Shown here in pieces: positions 1-11,659 of a stretch of DNA of 64,000 bases. A program made the translations under genes and the position numbers. The DNA comes from Absidia repens (lineage: Eukaryota > Mucoromycota > Mucoromycetes > Mucorales > Cunninghamellaceae): the NCBI GenBank assembly GCA_002105175.1, contig MCGE01000004.1, positions 124,001 through 188,000 on the forward strand, given 5' to 3'. The notes under the pieces were generated by a model that was given only the letters and a program-made list of their open reading frames with translations, did not search any database and was not told the origin of the DNA. Numbering within the stretch: the first letter of the stretch is position 1; every line of letters starts with the position of its first letter.

Positions 1-30
1 TATGTGTGTACTAATTTTTTCTTCAATCAG

Positions 31-292
31 ACTACAAGCACAAGGTACACCTGCACATCCAAGATACTACTCCTCGCCATGGGATGCGGTTCAAGTTACC
101 TATCGCACAGAAGGCTTACGAGGCTTTTACAAGGGAATTGGCCCTACTCTTCTCAAGGTAAGGAGATCAACTCCCATAGAAAAAAAAGTGTCAAGTGGTT
201 AATATTTGATTTTTATCATTTAGGTTGTTCCTGCTGTCAGTATTAGTTACGTTACTTATGAATGGAGCAAGAATGAACTTGGAATAGCATAG
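31..292 (+). CDS. Mitochondrial carrier (SLC25) family protein, C-terminal end, 5' truncated by the window
   Basis: Two terminal coding exons are visible, 31-157 and 224-292, joined by a 66-bp GT-AG intron. The bases before 31 (a T-rich stretch ending in CAG) look like the end of a further intron, so the rest of the gene lies outside the window. The protein tail contains RLQAQGTPAHP, GFYKGIGPTLLK and VPAVSISYVTYEWSK. This is the last transmembrane repeat of a six-helix inner-membrane solute carrier. The LQAQGTPAHP and PAVSISYV blocks resemble the ATP-Mg/phosphate (SCaMC/Sal1-like) branch, but the substrate cannot be settled from 65 residues. The protein stops shortly after the last helix, as is usual in the family. 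A poly(A) signal AATAAA lies at 570-575. Confident for the family, weak for the substrate. Confidence 0.88.
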
Positions 293-869
293 ATTTAGTA
301 TTGTGCACTTTTATTTTAGTCCCCCGTCGCTTTCCTCATCCCGTTTTACACCTACTGTTTTGTTTTTGTTTTTTACCTATGTATTCTTTATATTTGTTAA
401 TTTCCTTTAGTATTGACATCTTCTCCATTTTTTATACCTCCATGACACTCCCAACTTCATTACCAATTCCGTACCAGGCCATCTGCATTATCTATCCGTC
501 AACCTCCCCCCTTGCCGTATTTTAGAATAGACTTTTTTTATTATTTTTACTTTTAACACTATTATTGGAAATAAAACACTGGGGCATATCGACAAATAAT
601 TAAAAAAAAAACCATATTGTATTCATCATGTGTGACTTTATTGTGGTTGTTGATAAAATATAGAGAATGATGTATGGAGAATAAGTATTTGTTTATGACT
701 ATGATGATGTGTGATGGAAGACGTTGAATATCAGAGGGACTACCTGTAGCATATTAAATTTCACCTAGAACCGTCATCATTGCAACTGACCTTTGAAGTC
801 GAAGCATTAGTGAAGTCATCGTCGTATATAACATAGTACTTGATTAATAACTCGTTATCTACCTATATA

Positions 870-1560
870 CATATTGTTCAATATTCGATGGTCTTATAGT
901 TGAGATTGGTGGTTGAAAAGATGATATATTTTATTGAAGCATAGACATAAACTGGGAAGTAGGATCAATAGCTATCTAAAAGGGAGAGATATAAACGTGG
1001 TAGCATCGGTAAGATCATTAGGGGACTGGTCAACACTAATCTAAGGGTACTAATGTAAAAAGGAATCTAAGATGCTGTGCAAGACATGCAAACACTATAA
1101 ACGGAGATCCTTTTTTTTTTTGAAGATAACAATAGATCGACAATGGTGATGGTAAAAAGGGATCTATTGCGTAAAACATGAGAGAGACTAATGAGACATA
1201 TTTTACTGAAGCAAGTAAAAAGAGATATATTTATTTAGATGTAGATACAAACTATGGGCAAAACTAACACTAAACTAAACTAATGAAGGCTTCAAAAAGC
1301 CAACCGATGGTGCCCTCAGATCCTAGATCCAAAATGAAAGGGTTTCCCCATGCATCTTGTAATCCCTGAGCTGAAACCCCTCCTAAACTAGCCCTGATTC
1401 AATTCTAGGTCCAAAATAACCCCATAGAAGTTGAATGGTGAAGAAAAATTGAAATGGAAGACAAGAAAAAAAAGAAAGAGAGCAGAAATAATAAAATAGG
1501 CGGGAGTGAGAAAATAAAAGATTTCACGTGGGCGGGTTTTGAAATGTGTTTTTTTTTTTT
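870..1560 (-). repeat. Dispersed repeat family, copy A
   Basis: Read on the minus strand. The 5' block CCCGCCCACGTGAAAT is at about 1523-1536. The conserved core (GATGCATGGGGAAACCCTTT then CATTTTGGAT) is at 1326-1361. A first AATAAA-like signal is near 1229-1234. A downstream section contains TTAGTGTTGACC, also seen in copies D and E. A second AATAAA is at about 930-935. No long reading frame crosses it. The boundaries are approximate because I set them by comparison with other copies, not by target-site duplications. Confidence 0.75.
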
Positions 1561-2181
1561 TGCACACTGATGGGAATTTGGTTTGCGATAATTTTTTCGA
1601 TAGATACAAAAGTGGAGCCTCTCTTTTTTCTATTTCACAATAGCCCAATCATGATAAATAATGATCAACGTAGTGGCTCCATTCAAATGGCAGAAGTCGC
1701 CACAGTATTTTTATTTTTCGGGAGAGGATTTGGTAATGACCCGAGCCTTCTCTGGAGAAAGCGACAGGGAATTAAAATACCAGGTGCGATTTTGGCAACG
1801 TGACTGAATATAATTGAATGCCATAAAGGAAATTGTTGAGTACCAGACCCAAGTAAAATTTGATCAGCTTTATGGTATTCATTCCCTGTCAAGGCCAGGT
1901 TTAAGAGTTCATTGAGAAGAACAATCTGATTATCGGAGCTGCGAATGAAAAAAAAAAAAAAAAGAATCCGGGAATGGTGTGAGGGTGTGGAGTGTCCTAC
2001 TTGAAAAAAAAAAAAACCAAAAAAAAACTCTTAGGCGTTTCACAAACAGCCACTCCTGGATTGTAGAGTACAGTAAGGTTCACTCATCTTCTCTCAAAAG
2101 AAACTCCATCGTGATTTTTTTTAGTACATTACGATATAATCGTAAAGCAATCGATCTTTTTGAAAACATAAATTGCATCGA

Positions 2182-2218
<37 letters not shown>

Positions 2219-3164
2219 CTTTGCTGTTTCTGCCAACATGCATTATCGATGGTTTCAACAAAGTAGAAAAGATCAACAACATATGGGTACAGTAATATTT
2301 TCTCATTGGGTTGGGTGAGAAAAAAAATTCGTGTGCATGGGAGAACGATCCTTTGCCAAGCAAAGGATTGTCATTCTTTAAAGAGGAAGGGGGAAGGGTA
2401 TTATCGATCAAAGGTATATTTAATTAAGTCACGAACAAGAACAATAGAAGCGAAACATCGAACAAAAAAAATACAGTACAACGAGCGAAAAAAAAAATAT
2501 CATATGCTTCAAAACAACCTATTTTAGCTCATAGAAGCAAGTCGATGGTCAAGGAACAAAAAGTCTGGTCTCCTCTTTTTCACGATGTTTACACTCCGAC
2601 AAATAGCAGGGGTGCCGGTTGACAGCTATATCTCAATTTTCTGCCCCACTTTGGTCGCACTTGCAAAAAAAAAAAAAAACACTTCTCGTAAACATACATA
2701 TGTATTTCCAAGTCGTTGGGGGAAAGGCAAAAAAAAAAGTTAGGTTGAGTTGGATCGCCATATTTGGATGACTTCTACAGAAACCATGTTTTATTGGTGC
2801 GAAAAGATTTTGAATGATAACCAACCAATTTTAGACATGAGAAAGATCGTCTTTTATTTTATTCACAATGTCCAGTCAGTATATTACATTGATCGCTCAA
2901 AATGATCAGATATGATTCCTTGCGGTACCTAGGAAAGATACCGCCCCATCAGTATATGTGATCGATGATTTCATATCATATCCCATCTTTTAATAACTCG
3001 GTTGGGAATGATAAATATTTATATTATTGAGATCTATTGTGGTGCTTCGAGCGTTTAAACTATAAAAGAAAGTTTATATGTTACACAATGTGAACCTTAT
3101 TACTACTTGAGAGGTGTATATTTGCCCGCACGTTTATACTATAGGTTGTATTAGAAGAAGTACG

Positions 3165-3178
3165 GGCGGCGTTTGAAT
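3165..3178 (+). promoter_or_regulatory. Recurrent upstream motif GGCGGCGTTTGAAT
   Basis: The motif lies 274 bp upstream of the first acetate-transporter ATG and precedes a long pyrimidine-rich stretch typical of fungal transcription starts. Closely matching sites occur upstream of the zinc-finger gene, YIP1 and TIPIN. A role as a protein-binding site is inferred only from recurrence. Confidence 0.4.
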
Positions 3179-3451
3179 ATCGATTGTCAATAAAAAGCGA
3201 TCGCAATTGCCCCCGCCTCCACTTTTTTTTTCTTGTTTTCTTTCCTCTTTTTTTTTTTTCTCGTACGTCAATCAAACAGTTACTTGATCCAGCAAATTAT
3301 TCTCTCTGTTTGGGTTTTCTTTTTTTTTTCTTTTTTGTTTTTTTGTAAAAAAAAATTGACAATATCCAGTTGTTGCACGCCCCTCCATCACTTTTTATTA
3401 TACCCCTCATTTGACAAAGTCTCACACCACAAACTACAACTACAATAAAAC

Positions 3452-4275
3452 ATGTCCATGGAAACTATAGAAGTGCCCGATACCAAATTTGACTCGACCA
3501 CTGAAATCGATATGCCTCCACTACCACCCCCTCCCGTCGCCCATGTCGTCACTGCCAATCCAGCGCCGTTGGGTTTGTGTGCTTTTGCATTAAGTACATT
3601 TGTCCTTTCCCTTCACCTTATCGGTGCAGGCGTCGAACTTGATGGCCCTCAAAGTATTGTCAACAGCTTGGCTTTATTTTATGGTGGATTGTGTCAGGTA
3701 ATAACAACTAGAACATAAAAAAAAACTCCTCACTCATGTATGCTAACTCCTCCTCCCCTTCTTTTTCCAATTATCTAGATTTTGACAGGCATGTGGGAAT
3801 TTCGGGTAATATAATACTTATAGTACCATAGATCATGGTGTTCACTTTTTTTTCTTTTTCTTATGATTAGACCGGGAACACTTTTGGTGCAACAACATTT
3901 ACAAGTTACGGTGCGTACTGGATCTCCTACGGTTTTATCTATTTGCCCAGCTCCAATATCATTGACGGTTACGGGGGGCAAACCGAGGCATTCAATCACT
4001 CTCTTGGTCTCTTCATGATTGGTTGGGCATTATTCACTGGCTTGATGTTGGTGGCAGCACATCGTAGTTGTTTAACGTTGGTGGCTCAATTCTTCATGCT
4101 ATTTCTGACATACGTCTTGACCGCCGCGTGCAAATTCAATGGAAGCACATCGACTTCAGTGGCTAGCGGCGTATGCGGTCTGATCACTGCTTTATTGGCC
4201 TTTTATAATGCCATGGCTGGTATGCTGACTCCGGACAACTCCTTCTTTATCTTGCCTATTGGTCGTCTGCCTTGA
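3452..4275 (+). CDS. ATO1-like: GPR1/FUN34/YaaH family acetate transporter, paralogue 1
   Basis: Three exons, 3452-3697, 3779-3805 and 3871-4275, give 225 aa. These are small six-helix plasma-membrane proteins that move acetate and related monocarboxylates, and have been linked to ammonia export in yeast. The family signature NPAPLGL is at the start of helix 1. The second signature appears as [13 protein letters not shown] at the start of exon 3, with further helices at [13 protein letters not shown] and [13 protein letters not shown]. The middle exon is only 27 nt and encodes ILTGMWEFR. It is the most diverged of the three tandem copies: its loop after helix 1 is [12 protein letters not shown] where the others have TSPHGVVTG. 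The ATG at 3452 is the first in a clean context. An AATAAA signal is at 4412-4417. Which acid it carries is not visible. Confidence 0.95.
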
Positions 4276-5021
4276 TGGTTTAGTTTTTAGTTTTAGTATT
4301 TTCGTAGTAGTCCTTACTCTCTCTTTTGTATTTTTATCCCATTCATTCGTAGTTTTATATTCCCCTTTCCTTTTTGTTTTTATTATTCATTCATATTACA
4401 TTCATACAGTCAATAAAAAAAAAAAAAAAAAAAGTTGGCTCGGCAGGACTTTTCTTTTTTTTTTCATTTTGAACCAAATTACCCCGCCAACTTTGAAAAA
4501 AAAAAATATACCTGTATCATGGGGGGATTAGGTATATTGATTCACCGGTTGTACCGATCTTAACCGCCAGTCTCCGATTTATTCCATAAGGATCGACTTT
4601 CTTCTTTTAGTTCACACCATTATCACCATCTCATCTATACGATCAAATAATTAACTCATTTATTGATATAAACATTAAACCAAACGCAATCTTTTCTATG
4701 GAACTATATGCTTCTATACCCTTTATTTTGTAGTACGAAATGAACTTCTGCCTTCAAAATTGAAGGATTTCATTTTTGGGATATTGAAATTCAGGTATGG
4801 GGTAGATTTGATACTCTTCAAAAAAAAAAAAAATACCATGCCCAAACTCATTTTGAGTCACACACTACCGCCTAATAATCAATTCCCAAAAGCAGAATCA
4901 ACCAATTTCACATAAAGTTAAACCAGATTGTCAATGCAAAGTATCCTAAATGCATTATGGATCATTTTTGAGTAGGACCGATATGGTTTTCTTTAAACTG
5001 ATATTCCAATTGCACTTGCCA

Positions 5022-5022
<1 letters not shown>

Positions 5023-5064
<42 letters not shown>
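5023..5064. repeat. Poly(A) homopolymer, 42 bases
   Basis: An uninterrupted run of A lies between repeat-free AT-rich sequences. Such a run is prone to length error in sequencing and assembly, so the exact count should not be relied on. Confidence 0.9.
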
Positions 5065-5065
<1 letters not shown>

Positions 5066-5364
5066 ACTACTACTAACAATGAAGTCCTTGTTGCCACAAT
5101 TCCGCTTCTACTACTAGTATACAATCATATGAGGGGAGTGATTTTTAAATGTTGAGATAGTCTGTGAGTGACCTGAAGAGGGTGAATAAGGCATTAAACT
5201 GGTACGAGCATCTGTGTGCACACAGTGTATTTTTGATAGGGTGGATTGGCCGTATGTAGAGGCTGGACTAAAAGTAATGATGGGTTTCATGCACAAATGA
5301 GACTGATACCAATGATCTTTTTCCAACAAAAAAAAAAAAAAAAAAAAAAAAAAAAGAAAAGAAA

Positions 5365-5860
5365 AAAAAAAACTTTATTAAAGCACAAAATGACATAGAC
5401 GGGAATGGGCAGCACTAATCTAAAAGGGAGAGGGATGGGATGGGGAGGGGGAACGTTAAATGTAACAAGGGATTTAATATAGAAGACACACTAATTGTAT
5501 GAGAGAACTAATGGTAAAGAGAGACAAGACACATTTTTATTCAGACATTGTATATAAACGATGTCAACCAAAACTAAGCTAGACTAGTAGCGTTTTTTAA
5601 CACTATTGAAATACCAAAGGCTAAATTAATGGTGGGGCGTCAAAATCACAGATCCAAACTGAAAGGGTTTCCCCATGAAGTTTGATTTGCATTTTTCAAA
5701 TGCCCCTAATTCAAGTTCTAATTACTAATCCAAGATCACTAGCACCTCCATTGAGACTTCAATGAAGTTCGTATCCTAAAAAAAAAAAGAAAAGAAAGAA
5801 AGAAAATGAAAAAAGGGGGAGGTGGGGAAATAAATAATGGTGCGGCGTTTGAATTGTTTT
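5365..5860 (-). repeat. Dispersed repeat family, copy B
   Basis: Read on the minus strand. It starts with CAATTCAAACGCCGC at 5842-5856. A core variant lies at 5651-5680 (CATGGGGAAACCCTTTCAGT), then AATAAA at about 5536-5541. A downstream block reads TTAGATTAGTGCTGCCCATT, matching the TTAGTGTTGACC block of other copies, and a second AATAAA ends at about 5372. It shares order and orientation of parts with copies A, D, E and G. Confidence 0.7.
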
Positions 5861-6338
5861 ATTTTTGGAATGACAGCTTTTTTTTATTTATCTCAACTTT
5901 GGCACGATGATCAAGTTGATATTTTTTGTTTTCCAATTCACTTTCAAAGATATTCTTGTTTGGTATCATGAGTTTTTGTGAATAATTGATCACGGTAAGA
6001 ACAGGATAGAGTGTGGGAAAAAAAAAGCAGATAAATGCTCATGTGCCCTTCTACCTGACTTGGTCATTTATAGTACAAGTGATCGAAGGATGACAGTGAT
6101 ACGGTTTTGGTTGTAGCCTGTTGAAATAAAAATATGAAACAACAGAAAATGGAATGGGATACCTATACTCGATCAAAAAGCCATTTCCTAGGGCAACCAT
6201 AGACACAAGCCCGCCCCAGCATTTGAGTGTGGATTCATATCTCAATACCAATAACCGTCTTGTAGCATGAATAAGAACCGCAACACCGAAATAAGTCTCT
6301 GTTTGATCATTGGATAACCACCTCGGTTATCGGGACTC

Positions 6339-6618
6339 ATGGTGAAATATCAGTAAGTATACATAATACCATGAGGCATGTCTTCGTTGTATTCACTTAC
6401 TAATTTTGTAGCGGTCTCTGCCTCCACGTATCCCCTACTGTGCATGTGAAGCGACGTCACTCTGGAATCCAATTTGTAAGTACCTGAGAAAGGAAATCGT
6501 ACCAGAAAATTATTTTGATTTATTTCTCTCGATTTGATTGTGTGGAACTCATCATGACAGCAGGGACTGACTTGCTCTCTCTTTATTTGTTTATCAACAG
6601 GGAAATGAATTGACTTAA
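6339..6618 (+). CDS. Candidate small spliced gene (31 aa), unrecognised
   Basis: Three short exons fit together: 6339-6352, 6412-6475 and 6601-6618. The first intron begins GTAAGTAT, carries a TACTAAT branch-point-like site and ends TTTTGTAG. The second begins GTAAGTAC and ends ATCAACAG. Splicing gives an in-frame product beginning MVKYHGLCLHVSP, then TVHVKRRHSG, ending GNELT, with a TAA stop. I do not recognise the product. Two strong donors and matched acceptors in frame argue for a real spliced transcript. The tiny size means chance cannot be excluded, and it could instead be a non-coding RNA. Confidence 0.3.
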
Positions 6619-7730
6619 AATTGACAATTTTGTTTTATTTTGTTACCATCGAAACCTTGGCTTAGTGTTTAGTTTATTTGGCTTAAACTTTTATATTTAG
6701 AAAGAAACCAAATTGAATGACCTTTCAATAAAGAAATGGAACCGTTTTTTACTTTACATTCATTATTCATCATCACCATGCATAGTTTTGGGGTGGGATT
6801 TCTATCGGACTTTCTCTTTTGGAAATGTGGGGGTTGGAAGAAGAGCGGAGGTCACACGTTTTAAAAGACTTGTGTATCACTCGAAAACAAAAGTGGGCGT
6901 ATGTGTATTATTTTGTTTGTTTTAAAGTTTGTTTTGAAGACCTATCAAATATAGTGAATTTTTTTATTTTTTTTCTAGATGGCCATCTTTAGAAAAAATG
7001 CCCATCGTTCCATCACCAGGGACTTATAAGATTCAGGGCATGTACTGTATCGTATTAATCTTATCGTTTACAGAACTTCGCTAGATCTTGTTTGATATGA
7101 TATGATAATACTGTAGAAAAGATAAGATACATTTGTAGAATAGATAACATCAAAAGAAATAAAACCCGTGGAATTCCAGAACCAGTGAAATGGACATAGA
7201 GTTAAGGTTGTCCTTCCATTTCATTCTCTGGTTCTTGAGACAAACTCCATTCACTGTATGAGAAACGGTGTGTCGTTCACACGACCGTTGAGTGGTGTGT
7301 TTGTCTGGAAGAAGAACCATATTAGGCAAGTCACCCGGGTAAAATCAACTCCCGCATCATTACCGGCCTTTGATCCATAAAATAAATCCGCTCTTTTTTT
7401 TTTTTTTTTTTTCTAATTTGCATAAACAAAAGATCTTTTGCTTTTTGTGTAGAAAGAAGATTGACCAAATTGCTTGGTATATATACTAATTATTTTCTCA
7501 CCATGAAAAGGGGCTTTGTTGAGACATCAAAATATAAATACAAGAATCTATTTTTAAAAAACGCGAAGATTCCCGTGCGGAGTTTTAACAAACTTGGACA
7601 CATAAAAATGATTCATGTCTATTTCTTATTTAATTTCTTCCTTTCTCCTTATTTTTTTTTATTCTGCTTTACCTTCTTTCTCCCTTCCCCTTTTTTTTAA
7701 TAACAAAGAAAAATAATTAATTGCTTTATT

Positions 7731-8607
7731 ATGTCTTCAGACAACCAACAACATCATGATATTGAAGCCAAGTTTGAACAAGTGCCTGCACTTCCTCCTC
7801 CAGTTGCACCTGTGGTGATCGCTAACCCTGGACCTTTGGGTAAGCAATTTTTGTTTTGTCTTTAGATTATACACACTTAATTAATTACATCGCATTAGGT
7901 TTGTCCGGTTTTGCTTTAACTACCTTTGTCTTGTCTCTTCATAACGCTGGTGCCGGTTTGCCTGCCACTTCACCACATGGTGTGGTGACCGGTTTGGCTA
8001 TGTTCTATGGTGGACTTGTTCAGGTAAACATTCAAAAAAGAAAGGGTTGAATAATAAACCATCTAATCCTATTTTTGTGTTTTGCAATACTGTAGTTATT
8101 GGCTGGTATGTGGGAATTCAGAGTAAGTGACAAAATTGAACCCTCCCCTCCCTTCACTAGAGATAATGTCTTTAGTTTACTAACTATTCTTTCCATCATT
8201 AGACTGGTAACACTTTCGGTGCAACTGCTTTTTCCAGTTACGGTGGATTCTGGCTTAGTTTTGGGTATATTTTCATCCCTGGATCAGGTATCCTTGACAG
8301 CTATAAGGGCGACACGGCGACTTTGAATCAATCGTTGGGCTTTTATTTGTTGGGATGGACGATCTTCACTGGAATTCTGTTGATTGCTTCTCACCGATCA
8401 TCGGTTGGCTTGGTGTCTCTCTTCTTCATGCTCTTCATTACTTTCATCCTGCTGACTGCTGGTAAGTTCAACAATAGTCTCACCAGTCAAGTCGCTGGGG
8501 GTGCATTCGGCGTCATCACCGCTCTTATTGCTTGGTACAATGCTCTGGCTGGGTTGTTGACCAAGGACTCCTCCCACTTTTTAGTACCCGTTGGTCGCTT
8601 ATCTTAG
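7731..8607 (+). CDS. ATO2-like: GPR1/FUN34/YaaH family acetate transporter, paralogue 2
   Basis: Four exons, 7731-7839, 7899-8023, 8096-8122 and 8203-8607, give 221 aa. It is the only one of the three copies with an extra intron, a 59-bp one that splits the Gly codon of the NPGPLG signature. The usual NPAPLG Ala is replaced by Gly. The 27-nt third exon encodes LLAGMWEFR. The second signature is [13 protein letters not shown]. Helices follow at [17 protein letters not shown] and [13 protein letters not shown]. The short N-terminus is cytoplasmic, acidic and Pro-rich (LPPPVAPVV). Expected role: plasma-membrane acetate/monocarboxylate uptake, as for paralogue 1. It is much closer to paralogue 3 than to 1. 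A poly(A) signal is at 8749-8754. Confidence 0.95.
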
Positions 8608-10588
8608 GTCCTTTTAAAACTATTAGTATTATTGTTATTACTGTTATTATTGTTATTATTATTATTATCTAAATTTATATCATGTAGTTTTTTTTATTAT
8701 CCTCTCCCTCTTATTTTATAGTTTATATCATGCTCTTTTATCCTATTCAATAAAAAATACAATTCATATCATATCTATCTCTTTTATTTTGTGCATGGGT
8801 GACTTGTGGATCGGGTCTTTTATTTTTTTATTGGTGAAAATAGTGTCTCCACTGTTGTTGGATCTGTTGCAGGTACATACATAAACAAGGAATTATTGAT
8901 GCTATTGGGCGATCCTTAGTTTTCCTCCCCTTGATTTTCTTATAACAGTTACAAATTTGGACAAACATAGCACCAGCATCATGTAGCTCCTTAATGTTGT
9001 ACTATCCCTCAGGTATAGATAAAGAAATAAACTGGTGTGTATCAATATGGAAGAAATAAACAATAATAAGAAAAAAAAGGCTGTTTTGTACTATCCAAAA
9101 AGGTAGCACAAATACAAGTAGTATATATAGAGCGGCAGTACAAGAGCGCATGATCTTGAGGTTAAACATCTCCCGAGGGAAAAAAAAAATAAAACACTAA
9201 TTTACCATGGAAGCCTCTTTTTTTTTTTTTTTTTTTTTACCATTACACAAAAATTATACAAATCATGGTGGTTAGTTTCCTTTTGCGAAAAGAAAAAGAA
9301 AGCAAGCCTGTTATATGAACTTTAATAGCTCCTCTTCTTCTCCTTGGCCCCTTTCTTCTTCGTGAGGAAAGGATCGACATGAATATTTGCTGTACGGCGT
9401 TTTAAAGCTTAAATGGCAAAACGCTTTGAGCTGGGATTGAAATGCAATTTTTTACTGTTCATAGGCAGACGGACCTCTATACCTAGAAGGCTCCACAGAA
9501 AAAAAAAGCTCTGTGCGGGATTTTAAATGCTCTTTTTTTTTTTTTTGACAGATCAGGCCACTGGCACAGTATTTATTCGAAAATGAGTTGAGGGGTATTC
9601 AACAACCCACAAAAAAAAAAGACAATCATTAGGAACAATTACAGCCAACAAAAACTTGATCATTTTATTGTTATAAATAAAAAAACTGCCATGGAAATGA
9701 AGGACAATTAAAAATGAGAAGGGTCTTTCCTCCTGTTATACATAACAAAAATTGTGGGGTAAACAACGAACTACAATCTCAGCACTTGAAATAAAGTTAA
9801 AGACTAGTGATGTGATCATGGCAAATACGTGTGTGTATCATTTACTGCAATATCAACATGTCTCATGATCACGACCACTATGGATGATCGGAAATGCTTA
9901 TTGGTTGGCTGATTTGTACCTGAGATGGGGATATTTCCTTTTTTTCATGTATTCCATCAATGCTATATCCTACTCTCAATACTGGAGAACCATCCCATGA
10001 GTTTTTCTTCTATTCTATTTACTCCATTGTAAAAGGATGCAAGGAAACGCCTTTTAAAGGAGACCGAATTCAAATGTACCTTTTTTAAATAAGAAATGCA
10101 TTTCTCTTGTTAAAAAAAATCGAGGTAAAGGACAGTACATACATAACACATTACATTAGTAGGAGATTTAAGTGAAAATATCAATGCAAAAAAGGGGAGA
10201 CAACCATATTTTTCCAAAAAAAAAAAAAAAAAAGAGAGAGAGAGATCACAAACATCTTTACCATCCATACGATTACACAAATCAATGAGAAAATATAAAA
10301 CAAATCACTCATTCTCCTAAAATTAAAAAAAGCGGATCTCATTTACAATACATTCTAATTACACACATCTAAATTACAAGGGAAAAAGGATATTGTGGGT
10401 TGATATTTCTCTCGCACTTTTCTCCCTTAAATGGTCTCTCCCCTTTTTTATTCTCCTTAAAAACACCATAATTGAGGGCTTCATCCATCATCACTATAAA
10501 ATGGAACAAACTCGTTTTTTTTTTCTCTTTTTTTTTTCTCTTACTTTACTTTACTTCTCTTTCTATATTATTCATTTTCATTTTAATC
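8608..10588. other. Intergenic region between acetate-transporter paralogues 2 and 3
   Basis: It holds the 3' UTR of paralogue 2 (ATT-rich), several A/T homopolymers, and two sites resembling the recurrent upstream motif: ACGGCGTTTTAAAG near 9394, and GTGCGGGATTTTAAATG near 9514 followed by a T run. The sequence then becomes the T-rich promoter of paralogue 3. I found no supported gene or repeat core here. Confidence 0.55.
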
Positions 10589-11407
10589 ATGTCTGAAGGT
10601 CACGATCTTGAATCAAAATACCAAGTTGCTCCTCCAGCTCCTCCTCCAGTGGCCCCTGTCGTCATTGCTAACCCAGCACCTCTCGGGTTGTCAGCATTTG
10701 CATTGACAACTTTTGTCTTGTCACTTCATAATGCTGGTGCTGGATTGGCCCCTACTTCACCTCATGGTGTCGTCACAGGGTTGGCCTTTTTCTATGGAGG
10801 TCTTTGTCAGGTACGTGAAATCTATTTTAAAAAAGAAAATCAAAATTCATGCATGCTAAATTCATACCCCGCTCTCTCTCTTTCTCTTTTTGTTATTAGT
10901 TGCTTGCTGGCATGTGGGAATTCAGGGTAATTTAAAAAACGAAATGTCCTTTTAAAAGGAAAAAAAAGGTACTGACTTTTTTTTTACTTATTTTATATAT
11001 AGACTGGAAATACCTTCGGTGCCACTGCCTTCACTAGTTATGCCGGTTTCTGGATGTCTTTCGGATTGATCTTTGTTCCTGGTGCGGATATTATTGGCAG
11101 CTATAAGGGTGATACGGCGACATTGAACAAATCGTTGGGCTTTTATTTGTTGGGATGGACGATCTTCACTGGGGTTATGTTGATTGCCACGCATCGATCC
11201 TCGGTCTCGCTGATCTCGCTCTTCTTTATGCTTTTCATCACTTTCATCTTGTTGACCGCAGCCAAATTCAATGGCAGTATCGTCACTCAACAAGCTGGTG
11301 GTGCGCTTGGCGTGGTAACTGCATTCATAGCTTGGTATAATGCTTTGGCTGGTCTATTGACAAAGCAATCGTCCCATTTCACTTTGCCTACCGGACCTTT
11401 GAATTAG
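10589..11407 (+). CDS. ATO3-like: GPR1/FUN34/YaaH family acetate transporter, paralogue 3
   Basis: Three exons, 10589-10810, 10900-10926 and 11003-11407, give 217 aa. It carries [15 protein letters not shown] at helix 1, the 27-nt exon encoding LLAGMWEFR, and [13 protein letters not shown] as the second signature. The SYAGFW form departs slightly from the usual SYGxFW. Helices at [17 protein letters not shown] and [14 protein letters not shown] nearly match paralogue 2, so these two are the younger duplicates. It lacks the intron that splits the NPxPLG motif in paralogue 2. The ATG at 10589 follows a long T/C tract; an in-frame upstream ATG at 10472 falls in that T-rich leader and gives an implausible Phe-rich extension. 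A poly(A) signal AATAAA is at 11532-11537. Expected role: acetate/monocarboxylate transport. Confidence 0.95.
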
Positions 11408-11659
11408 AAACGTAGAAAAATCATTTCCCCTTCACTCCTGCCCTCACCACTTTCCCCCTTTTTATCTTTAATCACTGCTTTTTTTTTTTACATAACTTTA
11501 CTATGGTCTCACATTATATTGATCTTCCTTAAATAAAAAACACCCTTATACATATATGTTCATGTAGCATGCCAGTGTCTTTTAATGTACAATACTGTTT
11601 GCTATGATCCCAGTAGGCGATAGGGTGCTCCACTGTCGTGATATATTTTTGAGCGGTAA

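Larger units (their letters stand above)
293..3451. other. Intergenic region with one dispersed-repeat copy and poly(A/T) tracts
   Basis: The carrier 3' UTR runs to about 600. Repeat copy A lies at about 870-1560 on the minus strand. Long A runs occur near 1950 and 2184-2214. From about 3160 the sequence looks like the promoter of the first acetate-transporter gene, with GGCGGCGTTTGAAT at 3165-3178 followed by pyrimidine tracts. I see no supported coding gene here; the short open frames are driven by homopolymers. Confidence 0.6.
4276..7730. other. Intergenic region with repeat copy B, long A tracts and a possible small spliced gene
   Basis: The 3' UTR of paralogue 1 comes first. Then follow a 42-base A run at 5023-5064, another A-rich run at about 5328-5355, and repeat copy B at about 5365-5860 on the minus strand. 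A possible short spliced reading frame (6339-6618) is listed separately. The last 300 bp are the pyrimidine-rich promoter of paralogue 2. Confidence 0.6.

Noticed and set aside
5328..5375. A-rich tract at the 3' side of repeat copy B as a retroposon poly(A) tail
   Set aside because: In the element's own orientation (minus strand) the tract is poly(T), not poly(A), so it is not a tail.
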